From JAKPUX01 sp035353815 (lineage in GTDB: Bacteria > Zhuqueibacterota > Zhuqueibacteria > Residuimicrobiales > Residuimicrobiaceae), in the NCBI GenBank assembly GCA_035353815.1, contig DAOQAG010000001.1:102654-166653 (forward strand): DNA of 64,000 nt, written 5' to 3'. The notes beneath the pieces were generated by a model, which searched no databases, had not been told where the DNA came from, and saw nothing but the letters and a program-made list of their open reading frames with translations. Position 1 is the first letter of the stretch; each line of letters opens with the position of its first letter. Made by a program: the position numbers and the translations under genes. Below are positions 53,072 to 61,108 of the stretch, piece by piece.

Positions 53072-54220
53072 TTACTCCAGCATAATCGAATGCGTCACCA
53101 GCTCGCTCTGCTGACCGGCCCAGTCCTCAGCGACAAAGGTGAGGCGGTAGGCCCCCAACGCTTTGCTGGCATCGAAGATGACGGTCATCGAATAGACCCC
53201 GTCCCTGGCCACCTGGTCGCCGCGATACCCGAGGTCCCAGCGGTTGATGTCCAGCGCGAGACCATTATCGTACATGACAAAGGGATTGTTGTTGAAGCCG
53301 CTGCCGTCGGGATTATAGGCGCGCAGCAGCACCCGGTTGACGTCTTGCAGCCCTTGCGGTTCCTCAACCTGGATGGTGACCAGATGGGTGCTGATGCCGC
53401 TGGCCGGGCGGGTCACCGATTCGGGGGCACTGAGACCGATCAGGAGGGGGGCCCCGTTGACCAGCACCATCTCGGCACTGCGGACAGCGCTTTTAAGCCC
53501 GGACTTGTCCACCGCCGTGAAGGCAAAGGTGTAGGCACCGCTCTTCCGGGCACAGAAGGTGCGGTCGACCGCCAGCGTGAAGAGGCCGTCGGCGGCAGTG
53601 ATATCACCATGCGTGCCATCGTCATAGAGCAGAGTATCGAAGGCTGCCTTGCCCGTTGCGCTGCCGCGAACCTCCACGCGCGCGACATCGCTCGCGCCGC
53701 TCGAATCCGTGACCATCGCCTGCAGCAGCCGAAGGCCGCTGAACCCGCTTTGCAGGGTGTCCGGCAGGATGAGCCGGGTGAGGACCGGCGCGCTCAGATC
53801 TCCGCTACGGCGGATCTCCTCGAGAGGCTCGCCTGCGCTCTGACCGCCCTGGAGAGCCTGGAAGTGGAGCCGGTACTCCTGGCCGCCGGCGGCCGCCGGC
53901 TGCCAGTGCAGCAGCTGCGTGAAAATGCCATCGAAGGCCACCCGGTCGCCATCCAGCGAATGCCGCGCCCCGCCGTCATCGTAAAGATAAAGCGTCCGTT
54001 CCGGCGCCGCAGCGTTCAGGGGCGCCGCCTCCAGCCGCACCGAATCGGCGGCGCCGGAGACAGCGATCTCGATGCGGTAAAGCTGCTGCGCGCCGAGCTT
54101 TTCGGGGAGCAGAACCTCTTTCAGCACCACCGGCGCCGTTGTCGGCGGCGTGGGCAGATCCCGCGTGCTGCAGCCGGCGAGTAACAGCATGGAAAGCAAG
54201 AGCAGAAAGGATCGATGCAT
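53072..54220 (-). CDS. Lipoprotein with three Ig-like repeats bearing a calcium-type motif
   Basis: A 382-residue lipoprotein (LLAGC lipobox) with three similar beta-sandwich modules. Each ends in a YDDG-type motif followed by Asp and DGxFT: LYLYDDGGARHSLDGDRVAF, then LLYDDGTHGDITAADGLFTL, then VMYDNGLALDINRWDLGYRG with ARDGVYSM. The motif is like that of choice-of-anchor/cell-surface domains and may bind calcium. It is the first gene of the four-gene PorV cluster; AGGA precedes the ATG. I cannot name its ligand. Confidence 0.83.
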   Translation of the reverse strand: MHRSFLLLLSMLLLAGCSTRDLPTPPTTAPVVLKEVLLPEKLGAQQLYRIEIAVSGAADSVRLEAAPLNAAAPERTLYLYDDGGARHSLDGDRVAFDGIFTQLLHWQPAAAGGQEYRLHFQALQGGQSAGEPLEEIRRSGDLSAPVLTRLILPDTLQSGFSGLRLLQAMVTDSSGASDVARVEVRGSATGKAAFDTLLYDDGTHGDITAADGLFTLAVDRTFCARKSGAYTFAFTAVDKSGLKSAVRSAEMVLVNGAPLLIGLSAPESVTRPASGISTHLVTIQVEEPQGLQDVNRVLLRAYNPDGSGFNNNPFVMYDNGLALDINRWDLGYRGDQVARDGVYSMTVIFDASKALGAYRLTFVAEDWAGQQSELVTHSIMLE

Positions 54221-54237
54221 ACAGGTTCCTGAAGGTT

Positions 54238-54299
54238 AAAAAAAATCCGAATGTCCAGAGCGAAGATGGCATGCACGCTTCACCCGGAGACATTCGGAT
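54238..54299 (-). terminator. Terminator-like hairpin between the HAD gene and the repeat lipoprotein gene
   Basis: On minus, ATCCGAATGTC (54299-54289) pairs with GACATTCGGAT (54255-54245), followed by eight T (54245-54238). The loop of 33 bases can fold further (GAAG/CTTC). It ends 17 bases before the lipoprotein ATG. Confidence 0.62.
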
Positions 54300-54373
54300 A
54301 ACTAAAAAAGCGCCTTAACCATTCGTCAAAGAGAGCGAGATGACCATCACTGCATAGAAATCTTTAACGAAGG

Positions 54374-54402
54374 TAAATAGGCGGCCTCCTCATCCAGTTC
54401 AA
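54374..54402 (-). promoter_or_regulatory. Promoter candidate for the PorV cluster
   Basis: On minus: TTGAAC (54402-54397), 17-base spacer, TATTTA (54379-54374). A transcript from here would run through the terminator-like hairpin at 54238-54299 before reaching the lipoprotein gene. Confidence 0.45.
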
Positions 54403-54435
54403 TTAAGATATTATAAAATAACCACAAAAATCCTA

Positions 54436-55089
54436 TTAGTCAAGCACTTTCTGGCGGTGCACCAGCCACTGCAGCAGGGCGGCATGATCAGGCAAGATCA
54501 GATCGGCCTGCGTCAGCTCCTCGGGCGGCAGGGTGGTCTGCAAGGCCACACAAAAGAGCCCGGCCGCTTTGGCGGCGCGGATGCCCATGGGCGCGTTTTC
54601 GACCACCACACACTCCCCCGGCGTGAGCCCGAAATGGCGCATCGCCGTCAGATAGGGATCGGGCCAGGGCTTGGGCTGCGCGAAATCCCCGTCGCCAAAG
54701 AGCGCATCAAAACGGCTGAGTTCGTCGCCGAGAATGTGCTGCAGATTCTCCCGCGAGGTCCCGGTCACCACCGCCGTCCGGATGCCGGAGCGGGAGGCAT
54801 ACTCGACGATCTCGAGCGCGCCAGGGTAGATCGGCGGCGTGCTCTGGCTACGAAAATGGCTATTTTTAAGCTGCGCCAGCCGGCGCGCCTTGGCCTCGTC
54901 GATCTTTAAACCGCCATGGGCGCACATCTCCTGCGCAATGCGCCAGGCCGGCTCACCCTCATGCCGCCGCAAGACCAGCGCCACCGGCTCGATCCCCAGC
55001 GGCGGCAGCACTTCCTGCCAGGCGCGCATATGCCGATCGGCTGAATCGGCGATCACTCCGTCGAAATCGAACAGCAACGCCCGGATCAC
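54436..55089 (-). CDS. HAD-superfamily phosphatase/phosphomutase (beta-phosphoglucomutase-like)
   Basis: A 217-residue HAD enzyme with motif I LLFDFDGVIADS, cap domain, motif II VVTGTSRENLQ, motif III Lys in FAQPKPWPDPYL and motif IV CVVVENAPMGIRAAKAAG. Members of this subgroup act on sugar phosphates or phosphoglycolate; the substrate is unknown. GTG start at 55089, four-base GTGA overlap with the tryptophanase stop. It is the last gene of the eight-gene unit. Confidence 0.9.
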   Translation of the reverse strand: MIRALLFDFDGVIADSADRHMRAWQEVLPPLGIEPVALVLRRHEGEPAWRIAQEMCAHGGLKIDEAKARRLAQLKNSHFRSQSTPPIYPGALEIVEYASRSGIRTAVVTGTSRENLQHILGDELSRFDALFGDGDFAQPKPWPDPYLTAMRHFGLTPGECVVVENAPMGIRAAKAAGLFCVALQTTLPPEELTQADLILPDHAALLQWLVHRQKVLD

Positions 55090-56459
55090 CCGACCTCCTC
55101 CAGCAGCGCGGTGAAGTGGCGCAGCAGCGGCGCTTCATGCACCAGGTGCAATCCCTTGACCTGCTCGGGGTGGCGCGCGACCTCGATCACCGCCTCGGCG
55201 ACATACTCGAGATGCCGCGAGGTATAGACCCGCCGCGGAATGGCCAGCCGCACCAGCTCGAGCTCGGGGTACTTTTCACCACCCTGATCATCCTTTTCGC
55301 CAAACATCAGCCCGCCGATCTCGACCGCGCGGATGCCCGCTTCGCGATAGAGCGCCACCGCCAGGGCCTGCGCCGGAAATTGCGGCCGCGGAATATGCGG
55401 CAGCATCGCGCTGGCATTGAGAAAGATGGCATGCCCGCCGGCAGGCTTGACGAAGGGAACCCCGGCCTGATCAAGCCGGGCGCCCAGGGCCTGGACCTGG
55501 CCGATGCGGTAGGTGAGATACTCCTCATCCAGTCCCTCCCCCAGGCCGCGGGCGATGGCCTCAAGGTCGCGCCCGGCAAGGCCGCCATAGGTGGGGAAAC
55601 CCTCGAGCAGGATCAGCAAATTCTTGACCTTTTCGCTCCACGCCTCGTCATTCAGGGCGAGAAAGCCCCCAATGTTGACCAAGGCATCCTTTTTGGCGCT
55701 CATGGTGCAACCATCGGCATGCGCAAAAAGTTCCGCCGCGATCTCCGGCAGGCTCTTGTCCGCATAGCCCGGTTCGCGCTTCTTGATGAACCAGCAGTTT
55801 TCAGCGTAGCGGCAGGCGTCGATGATGAAAGGCTTGTGATACCTTTTGGCGATGGCACTGATCTGGCGAATGTTCTCCATCGATACCGGCTGGCCTCCGG
55901 CGCTGTTGTTGGTCACGGTGACCATCACCAGCGGAATCTTGTCCGCGCCGTGCACCTGAAAGGCGCGCTCGAGCCGGGCGGGATCCATATTGCCCTTGAA
56001 GGGATGCTCCTTGTCGGGGTGCATCGCCGCGTCGATGACCAGATCGAGCGGCACGCCCCCCTTGTGCAGAACATTGGCGCGGGTGGTGTCAAAATGGATG
56101 TTATTGGGGATCAGATCGCCGCTCTTGATCGAGGTCGCAAAAAGCAGATTTTCGGCCGAGCGCCCCTGATGCGTGGGGATGACATGCCTGAAACCGAAAA
56201 GGCGGCGGATGGTTTCCTCGAAGTGGAGCCAGTTCTTGCTGCCCGCATACGATTCATCGCCGAGCATGATCCCGGCCCATTGATGGTCGCTCATCGCCGA
56301 AGTGCCGCTGTCGGTGAGCAGATCAATATAAACGCTCTCCGCCGGCAAGGCAAAGAGATTGTATCCTGCCTCCCGGATCAGGCGGTCGCGCTCCTCCCGG
56401 GTGGTGCAGCGCAGCGGTTCGACAACCTTGATCCGGAAGGGTTCAACAGGGAATTCCAT
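55086..56459 (-). CDS. tnaA: Tryptophanase (PLP-dependent beta-eliminating lyase)
   Basis: A 457-residue enzyme that splits tryptophan to indole, pyruvate and ammonia. The PLP lysine is in TMSAKKDALVNIGG. Two positions separate it from tyrosine phenol-lyase: Asp in NIHFDTTRAN (Asp133 in E. coli TnaA; Thr in TPL) and Ile in IRAVEIGGL (Ile394; Arg in TPL). Both favour tryptophanase. No TnaC-like leader or tnaB permease is seen, so control differs from enteric tna. GAGGA before the ATG; neighbours are an HD hydrolase and a PdxJ-like protein. Confidence 0.9.
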   Translation of the reverse strand: MEFPVEPFRIKVVEPLRCTTREERDRLIREAGYNLFALPAESVYIDLLTDSGTSAMSDHQWAGIMLGDESYAGSKNWLHFEETIRRLFGFRHVIPTHQGRSAENLLFATSIKSGDLIPNNIHFDTTRANVLHKGGVPLDLVIDAAMHPDKEHPFKGNMDPARLERAFQVHGADKIPLVMVTVTNNSAGGQPVSMENIRQISAIAKRYHKPFIIDACRYAENCWFIKKREPGYADKSLPEIAAELFAHADGCTMSAKKDALVNIGGFLALNDEAWSEKVKNLLILLEGFPTYGGLAGRDLEAIARGLGEGLDEEYLTYRIGQVQALGARLDQAGVPFVKPAGGHAIFLNASAMLPHIPRPQFPAQALAVALYREAGIRAVEIGGLMFGEKDDQGGEKYPELELVRLAIPRRVYTSRHLEYVAEAVIEVARHPEQVKGLHLVHEAPLLRHFTALLEEVG

Positions 56460-56471
56460 GACAGATCCTCA

Positions 56472-57005
56472 TCAGGGTTTCAACGGTTCAAAATTCATAA
56501 AATCGGCATGATGGATGATCACTGCCTCGGGCGTCCGGTAGCCGCCATCCCCTTCTTTGGCATGCACGGCGATAATATGGACGATCTCGTCGGGAAGATC
56601 GTAACGCGCGGCCAGATTGGCGCCGCTGAAGGGATGACGCAGCAGTTTGCCGTTGCTGCTCTTGGTGAACTTGCCCTCCACGCAACGGTATTCGAGCAGC
56701 TTGCCGATGTCATGCAGCAGGCTGCCGCTGACGATCAGATCCATCGAGAGGGTGTAATAGGGGACATAATGGGCCGCCAGAACCCGGGCCGCTGCGATAG
56801 CCGTCTGCGCCACCGCCTGAACGTGGGTACGGTAACTAACCCTGCAGTCGGGGATGAGCAGCGTGAAGGGGATGCGGTCGAGATCCTCGGCCTCCCAGCC
56901 GCCGCGCCGCATCGCTTCGAGCCAGCAGGCCAGGGTATTGGCGCGCAAAAGGGGATCCTCGATCAAGCCGAATTCGGGAAAGAGCGAGAGCACTTTTTTT
57001 TCCAT
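56472..57005 (-). CDS. HD-domain phosphohydrolase
   Basis: A 177-residue protein with an HD metal site: first His in YRTHVQAVAQTAI, HD pair in SGSLLHDIGKLLEY, later His in LRHPFSGANLAARY and VHIIAVHAKEGDG, last Asp in IHHADFMNFE. Such proteins cleave nucleotides or cyclic nucleotides; the substrate is unknown. It sits between the PdxJ-like gene (8-base gap) and tryptophanase (12-base gap). Confidence 0.85.
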   Translation of the reverse strand: MEKKVLSLFPEFGLIEDPLLRANTLACWLEAMRRGGWEAEDLDRIPFTLLIPDCRVSYRTHVQAVAQTAIAAARVLAAHYVPYYTLSMDLIVSGSLLHDIGKLLEYRCVEGKFTKSSNGKLLRHPFSGANLAARYDLPDEIVHIIAVHAKEGDGGYRTPEAVIIHHADFMNFEPLKP

Positions 57006-57013
57006 GGGGGGAC

Positions 57014-57733
57014 CTATCTGTGTTCGGTTTGGGATTTCATGACGGCGATGGCACGGTCGACGCCAACCAGCATGGCGCGGGCGAGGAGCGCCCTCCCGAC
57101 GTTGATTTCCTCGACCAGCGGGATGCCGGCGATATCGCGGATGTTCTGATAGCCCAGACCACGCCCGGCGGCGACACCGAGCCCCAGCTTGTTCGCTGCG
57201 GCGGCCACCGCACGCAGCCGCTCGATCTGCTCGTTGAGGAAACCGAGATCTTCCGCACCCGCCAGCAGGGTGGTATTGAACTGGACATAGTCAGCACCCG
57301 CCCGCGCCGCCGCGCGCACCTGCGCCGGATCGACCGCCACCAGAGCGCTGACGACAATGTTATGGGCGCGCAAAGCGGCCGCCGCCTCTTCGAAATAATC
57401 AAGCGAGGCCTCGACGTTGAGCGCAACCTCCTCCCCCTCGTTCTCCTGGAGCACCGGCAGAAGCGTCACCATGTCGGGCAACAGCTGCAGGGCCTTCTGC
57501 ACCATGACCTCCTGCAGGGGAATGGCCAGGTTCAGATGGCTCTTGACGACCTCCTTCAGCACCCGCAGATCGCGGTCGTCGATATCGGCGCGATCCTCGC
57601 GCAGCTGCACCACAATGCCGTCGATGCCGGCCAGCTCGGCCGCCATGGCCACCTGCAGCGGATCCGGTTCTTTCTTGCGATTGAGATTGCGCAGCCGCGC
57701 AACCTGATTGACACAGAGACATAACCTGGGCAT
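57014..57733 (-). CDS. PdxJ-like TIM-barrel protein with lost catalytic residues
   Basis: A 239-residue homologue of pyridoxine 5-phosphate synthase. Framework matches are clear (CVNQVARLRN, PDPLQVAMAAELAGIDGIVV, LREDRADIDDRDLRVL, LGLGVAAGRGLGYQNI, EINVGRALLARAM). Against E. coli PdxJ, His45 becomes Gln (VQLRED), His50 becomes Asp (RADI), Glu72 becomes Ala (NLAIPL), His193 becomes Arg (AGRGL), and the N-terminal NIDHV is shortened to NQV. It therefore is unlikely to make PNP. It may be a binding protein or a new enzyme. GAGGT precedes the ATG; it lies upstream of two genes leading to tryptophanase. Confidence 0.85.
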   Translation of the reverse strand: MPRLCLCVNQVARLRNLNRKKEPDPLQVAMAAELAGIDGIVVQLREDRADIDDRDLRVLKEVVKSHLNLAIPLQEVMVQKALQLLPDMVTLLPVLQENEGEEVALNVEASLDYFEEAAAALRAHNIVVSALVAVDPAQVRAAARAGADYVQFNTTLLAGAEDLGFLNEQIERLRAVAAAANKLGLGVAAGRGLGYQNIRDIAGIPLVEEINVGRALLARAMLVGVDRAIAVMKSQTEHR

Positions 57734-57810
57734 GACAAACCTCGCAATGGGTTCAATTCACCGCGGCAACCCCAACGCCATGGCCCTGCAACGGACGCGG
57801 GCGCGGGGCG

Positions 57811-58989
57811 TTAAAACGCTTCCGAGATGTAGACAAAGCGGATCCCCTGTTGCTCGAGGGCGGGGATCATCCGCTCCAGCACCCGGTAGGTGCGTTTGCG
57901 CATATGGCCGATGGCGATCACCTGGCCTTGCCGGGATGCCATCGCTGCCGCCTTGTTCATCTGCGCCTCGATAAAATCCTCGTCATCCTCGGCATCAAGA
58001 AAAAACTGGTTGGACGCAGCGCGGACGCCGGCCTCCCGCGCTGCCGCCAGGGCCACACTCTGCGAACTGGTGCGGCTGTCGATAAAAATTTTATTCTGCC
58101 GCTTCAACTCCGCCATCACCGTCCGCATCATCGCCCGGTCCTGGGTGACCCTGGAGCCTTCGTGGTTATTGAGACCGAGGGCGCCGGGCAGCTGTGCCAG
58201 GGCTGCACGCACGCGCAGCCGCACGGTTCCGGCATCCTGTCCGGCAAGCAGGGTATAGCCTTCATCCGACCATTTGGCTTTGTTCGGCTCCATGGGCATG
58301 TGGACCAGGATCTCCCGGTTCGCCAGCCGGGCATCCCGCGCCACCAGACTGGTCGCTTTCAGGCCGGGCAGGATCGCGATCGTCAGCGGTTTGGGGAAAA
58401 AGAGGAACTTTTTGGCCAGATCATTGTAGGCGTAGCCAAAGTCATCGATGATGATCGCGATGCGGCCGGAGACGACATTGATCGACTCACGCCGCATCAG
58501 GACGATACGGCAGGCCCAATCGCCATCCACAGCGACCGTATATTCCAGCCGCCCCTTGCGCCGGTCCTCAACGATGCGCAAAATCTCGCCGTCGACCTTG
58601 TCGAGCTCCTCGATCAGGGTAAAGGTGAGACGGTGAATGTTCAGGTCGCGGGGAATCGAGGCGGAAAAGGTATCTTCCGACTTGCGCACCGCTGGTGCCT
58701 GCATGCGGTAGGCGTCCAGCGCCTTGCGCAGCGCCTCGCCCACCTGATCAACCTCTTCCTGCGAAGCCCGGTCGCGCGGATCCGCCGGAGGCTCTGCCTC
58801 CGGATGGGGTTGAACCCGGGGTTCGCGCCCTGTGGTCGCCCCGCTCTGCTGCTCTGCCGGCGGCCGCCCCTGCTCCGGAAGCACCTGGCGCTTGTCCGCC
58901 GGGGACTTCCAGAGAATATAGCCGTTGATGACCAGCAACAAGAGACCGAGGGTGCCCAGGGCCCAGTGCAGTCGCGTTCTCTTATCCAT
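57811..58989 (-). CDS. Divergent polysaccharide deacetylase family protein (YibQ-like)
   Basis: A 392-residue protein with an N-terminal membrane helix (WALGTLGLLLLVINGYILWK), a low-complexity linker rich in Pro, Glu and Gln, and a C-terminal polysaccharide-deacetylase-2 domain: RIAIIIDDFGYAYND, LTIAILPGLKAT, ILVHMPMEPN, GLNNHEGSRVTQD, FIDSRTSSQSVA and IAIGHMRKRTY. This family is thought to act on glycans in the periplasm. The ATG at 58989 follows the stop of the lipoprotein gene directly. Confidence 0.87.
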   Translation of the reverse strand: MDKRTRLHWALGTLGLLLLVINGYILWKSPADKRQVLPEQGRPPAEQQSGATTGREPRVQPHPEAEPPADPRDRASQEEVDQVGEALRKALDAYRMQAPAVRKSEDTFSASIPRDLNIHRLTFTLIEELDKVDGEILRIVEDRRKGRLEYTVAVDGDWACRIVLMRRESINVVSGRIAIIIDDFGYAYNDLAKKFLFFPKPLTIAILPGLKATSLVARDARLANREILVHMPMEPNKAKWSDEGYTLLAGQDAGTVRLRVRAALAQLPGALGLNNHEGSRVTQDRAMMRTVMAELKRQNKIFIDSRTSSQSVALAAAREAGVRAASNQFFLDAEDDEDFIEAQMNKAAAMASRQGQVIAIGHMRKRTYRVLERMIPALEQQGIRFVYISEAF

Positions 58990-58991
58990 GT

Positions 58992-59633
58992 CTATTTGCC
59001 ATAATAGGCGCGCAACGCGCTCCAGGTGGGATGATCGCCGGTAGCGTGGTCCGCCCAGCTGCGGATGTACCAAAGCTCCTCGCTCGACCGCACCAGGCGG
59101 AACTCCGCCTGGCCTTGCATGCGCCGCGGGGCCTCATCCTGATGCCGGTGTGCCACGGTCAACACATACTCCTCCACCAACACCACCGAATCCTGAAAGG
59201 TATTCTCCTGGATGAGGTTCAAGGTCAGCGAGCTGACCGAATCGGCAGGCACGTAGGCCAGCAGCTGGTTGAGATAATTGCGCTCGCTCTCCTTGCCCCA
59301 GCGGGAAAAAAGCCCGGGATTGGCCGCCCCGACCGCTGATTCCGGCACATACGAGAACGCAGCGCGCACCTGGGCGCTGTCGGCCAGGCAACGCAGATAA
59401 TTCTGGCTGTTACGCTCCGCAATCGCCGTACGCAGGTTGATCATCACCAGGCTCGGCGAGGTCGGCTGCACCCAGGTCGACTGGGTAGTTATGGGCGTTT
59501 CGGGTTCACGGGTGCTGAAGGGCGTTTTACAGCCGACCGCCAGCAGCCCGAGCGCGAGCAGCAGCCAGACGCGCCCGGAGGAGGCGAATCGCCAGCCGGC
59601 GCGGATCGCTGGGTCCGGATCCGGCGGATCCAT
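58992..59633 (-). CDS. Lipoprotein with NTF2-like character
   Basis: A 213-residue lipoprotein (signal VWLLLALGLLAVGC). The mature part (LVMINLRTAIAERNSQNYLR, later FRLVRSSEELWYIRSWADHA) has the same plan as the lipoprotein at 46160. The ATG at 59633 gives a normal signal length; an ATG at 59771 in the same frame would add an Arg-rich stretch of 46 residues (RIARSRRRRRPLP) and is unlikely, although it lies just after the previous stop. Confidence 0.72.
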   Translation of the reverse strand: MDPPDPDPAIRAGWRFASSGRVWLLLALGLLAVGCKTPFSTREPETPITTQSTWVQPTSPSLVMINLRTAIAERNSQNYLRCLADSAQVRAAFSYVPESAVGAANPGLFSRWGKESERNYLNQLLAYVPADSVSSLTLNLIQENTFQDSVVLVEEYVLTVAHRHQDEAPRRMQGQAEFRLVRSSEELWYIRSWADHATGDHPTWSALRAYYGK

Positions 59634-59772
59634 GGTCAGGCACTGCAGTCCCATGGACCGCAGCGGCAGCCCCATGGCCCGCAGCAGCCGCTTCATGGCC
59701 CGCAGCGGCAACTCCGGAGCCGGGAGCGGCCGGCGCCGCCGCCTTGATCTCGCGATGCGCACGAGGGCCATC

Positions 59773-61101
59773 CTACTCGATCGTCCGCTGATAATACTTG
59801 AGCGAGTTGGGCTTGACCGGGCATTCCTCGGCGATACGAAGCCATCCCAGCTTGCCCTTCGCGCGCAGGTCGAAGAGTCGCGGCACCAGCTTGTCGCGCA
59901 GCTCGCTCAGTGACATCGGATTGACGTAAATCTTGGTCCCCCCCTCAAAGCCGGCCGGAATATTGACCCGCCACTTGATCAGGATATGCCAGGGAATGGG
60001 GATGATGCTGTCGTTGGGCATGTAATACCACTCTTCATTGCACGAAATCTGCGATCCTGTCGCCGCATGAATGGCATGGACCAGATCGCTGACCCCGCGC
60101 AGCTCTGCAGGGGTGTGCTCCCGCGGACGGCAGTTGACACTCTTGGAGTAGATCGCAATCGTCGGATAGCGGTGCCCCAGATCGACGAAGGCCATCGCAT
60201 GGTCGTTCTCACAAATCACGTTATTATTGAGGGCGGCAAAATTGGCAGCATATTCGTTGTACATGTTGCGGTTGGTGACCATCAGCTTGAGCTCGCGCTC
60301 CAGCGAGACCCCCCACTCGTCCAGGCCGACGATCTGGGTGTGGAGGTGATCGAAGGAGGCGCCGGCCTCCTTGCGCCAATTCTGATAGACCGCAACGTAG
60401 CGGCAGTACCGGTTGTCAGCATAGACCTCGTTCATCGCTTCGATCGTGAAGCGGAAATACTGGTAATGCTCCTCGCTGGAGAGCTCGCCGGAGGAGGCCA
60501 GCTGGGTATCATATTCGGCGCCCTCGACAAAATGCCGGCGCGGCACGATCAGCTCATGCCCGCCCCCGAAAAAGGCATCCGCCAGCTCGATCTTTTCGTC
60601 CTCGGTCACCGCTCCGATCTCGGCATCGCTCAATCCGGAGTATCTCAGCTTGAGATTGACGATCTCCAGCACATGCTGCCGCCCCTCGGGCAGTGACAGA
60701 TAATTCTCCTTCCAGGCGCGGTTCTTCTCGTTGAGATGATACTGGAAATTCTTCTTCCAGTAATTGATCGAAACAATCTCGAAAAGATTGGGGATGCGGC
60801 GAAACTCCGCCGTCCCCTTGACCACCTCCACCGGGCTGAGACGGGACTGGGTCACCCATTGCCCATCCTGGAGGACGAGGCGCGCCTTTTCCGGGGGTGT
60901 CATCAGATAGCGCGCGGGACAAAAATTGCAGACATCGCGGTGATCGCCCTTGATCCGCTGCGCTGTATCGGGAATGCCCGTGAAGATCGGCCGGTTCTTG
61001 CGGCCGGGAATGTGCCAAACCTCGGTGCCGGTGAAGGGATTGTACTGCTTCTCGGTGCCATCCGGCATCATGCGGATCATCGCACCATTGTGATTGTTCA
61101 T
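59773..61101 (-). CDS. GalT-like nucleotidyltransferase (DUF4921-type, HIT superfamily)
   Basis: A 442-residue protein related to galactose-1-phosphate uridylyltransferase. The zinc Cys pair is in DVCNFCPARYLMTPP, and the catalytic-type motif is ASFDHLHTQIVGLDEWG, with HLH where GalT has HPH. A region ELIVPRRHF and the C-terminal KWRVNIPAGFEGGTKIYVNP complete the two HIT-like halves. It probably moves a nucleotidyl group to or from a sugar phosphate; the substrate is unknown. The ATG at 61101 follows GAGGTG. Confidence 0.85.
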   Translation of the reverse strand: MNNHNGAMIRMMPDGTEKQYNPFTGTEVWHIPGRKNRPIFTGIPDTAQRIKGDHRDVCNFCPARYLMTPPEKARLVLQDGQWVTQSRLSPVEVVKGTAEFRRIPNLFEIVSINYWKKNFQYHLNEKNRAWKENYLSLPEGRQHVLEIVNLKLRYSGLSDAEIGAVTEDEKIELADAFFGGGHELIVPRRHFVEGAEYDTQLASSGELSSEEHYQYFRFTIEAMNEVYADNRYCRYVAVYQNWRKEAGASFDHLHTQIVGLDEWGVSLERELKLMVTNRNMYNEYAANFAALNNNVICENDHAMAFVDLGHRYPTIAIYSKSVNCRPREHTPAELRGVSDLVHAIHAATGSQISCNEEWYYMPNDSIIPIPWHILIKWRVNIPAGFEGGTKIYVNPMSLSELRDKLVPRLFDLRAKGKLGWLRIAEECPVKPNSLKYYQRTIE

Positions 61102-61108
61102 GTGCACC

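Noticed and set aside
55116..57149. 677-residue plus-strand frame opposite tryptophanase and the HD gene
   Set aside because: Shadow of sure minus-strand genes.
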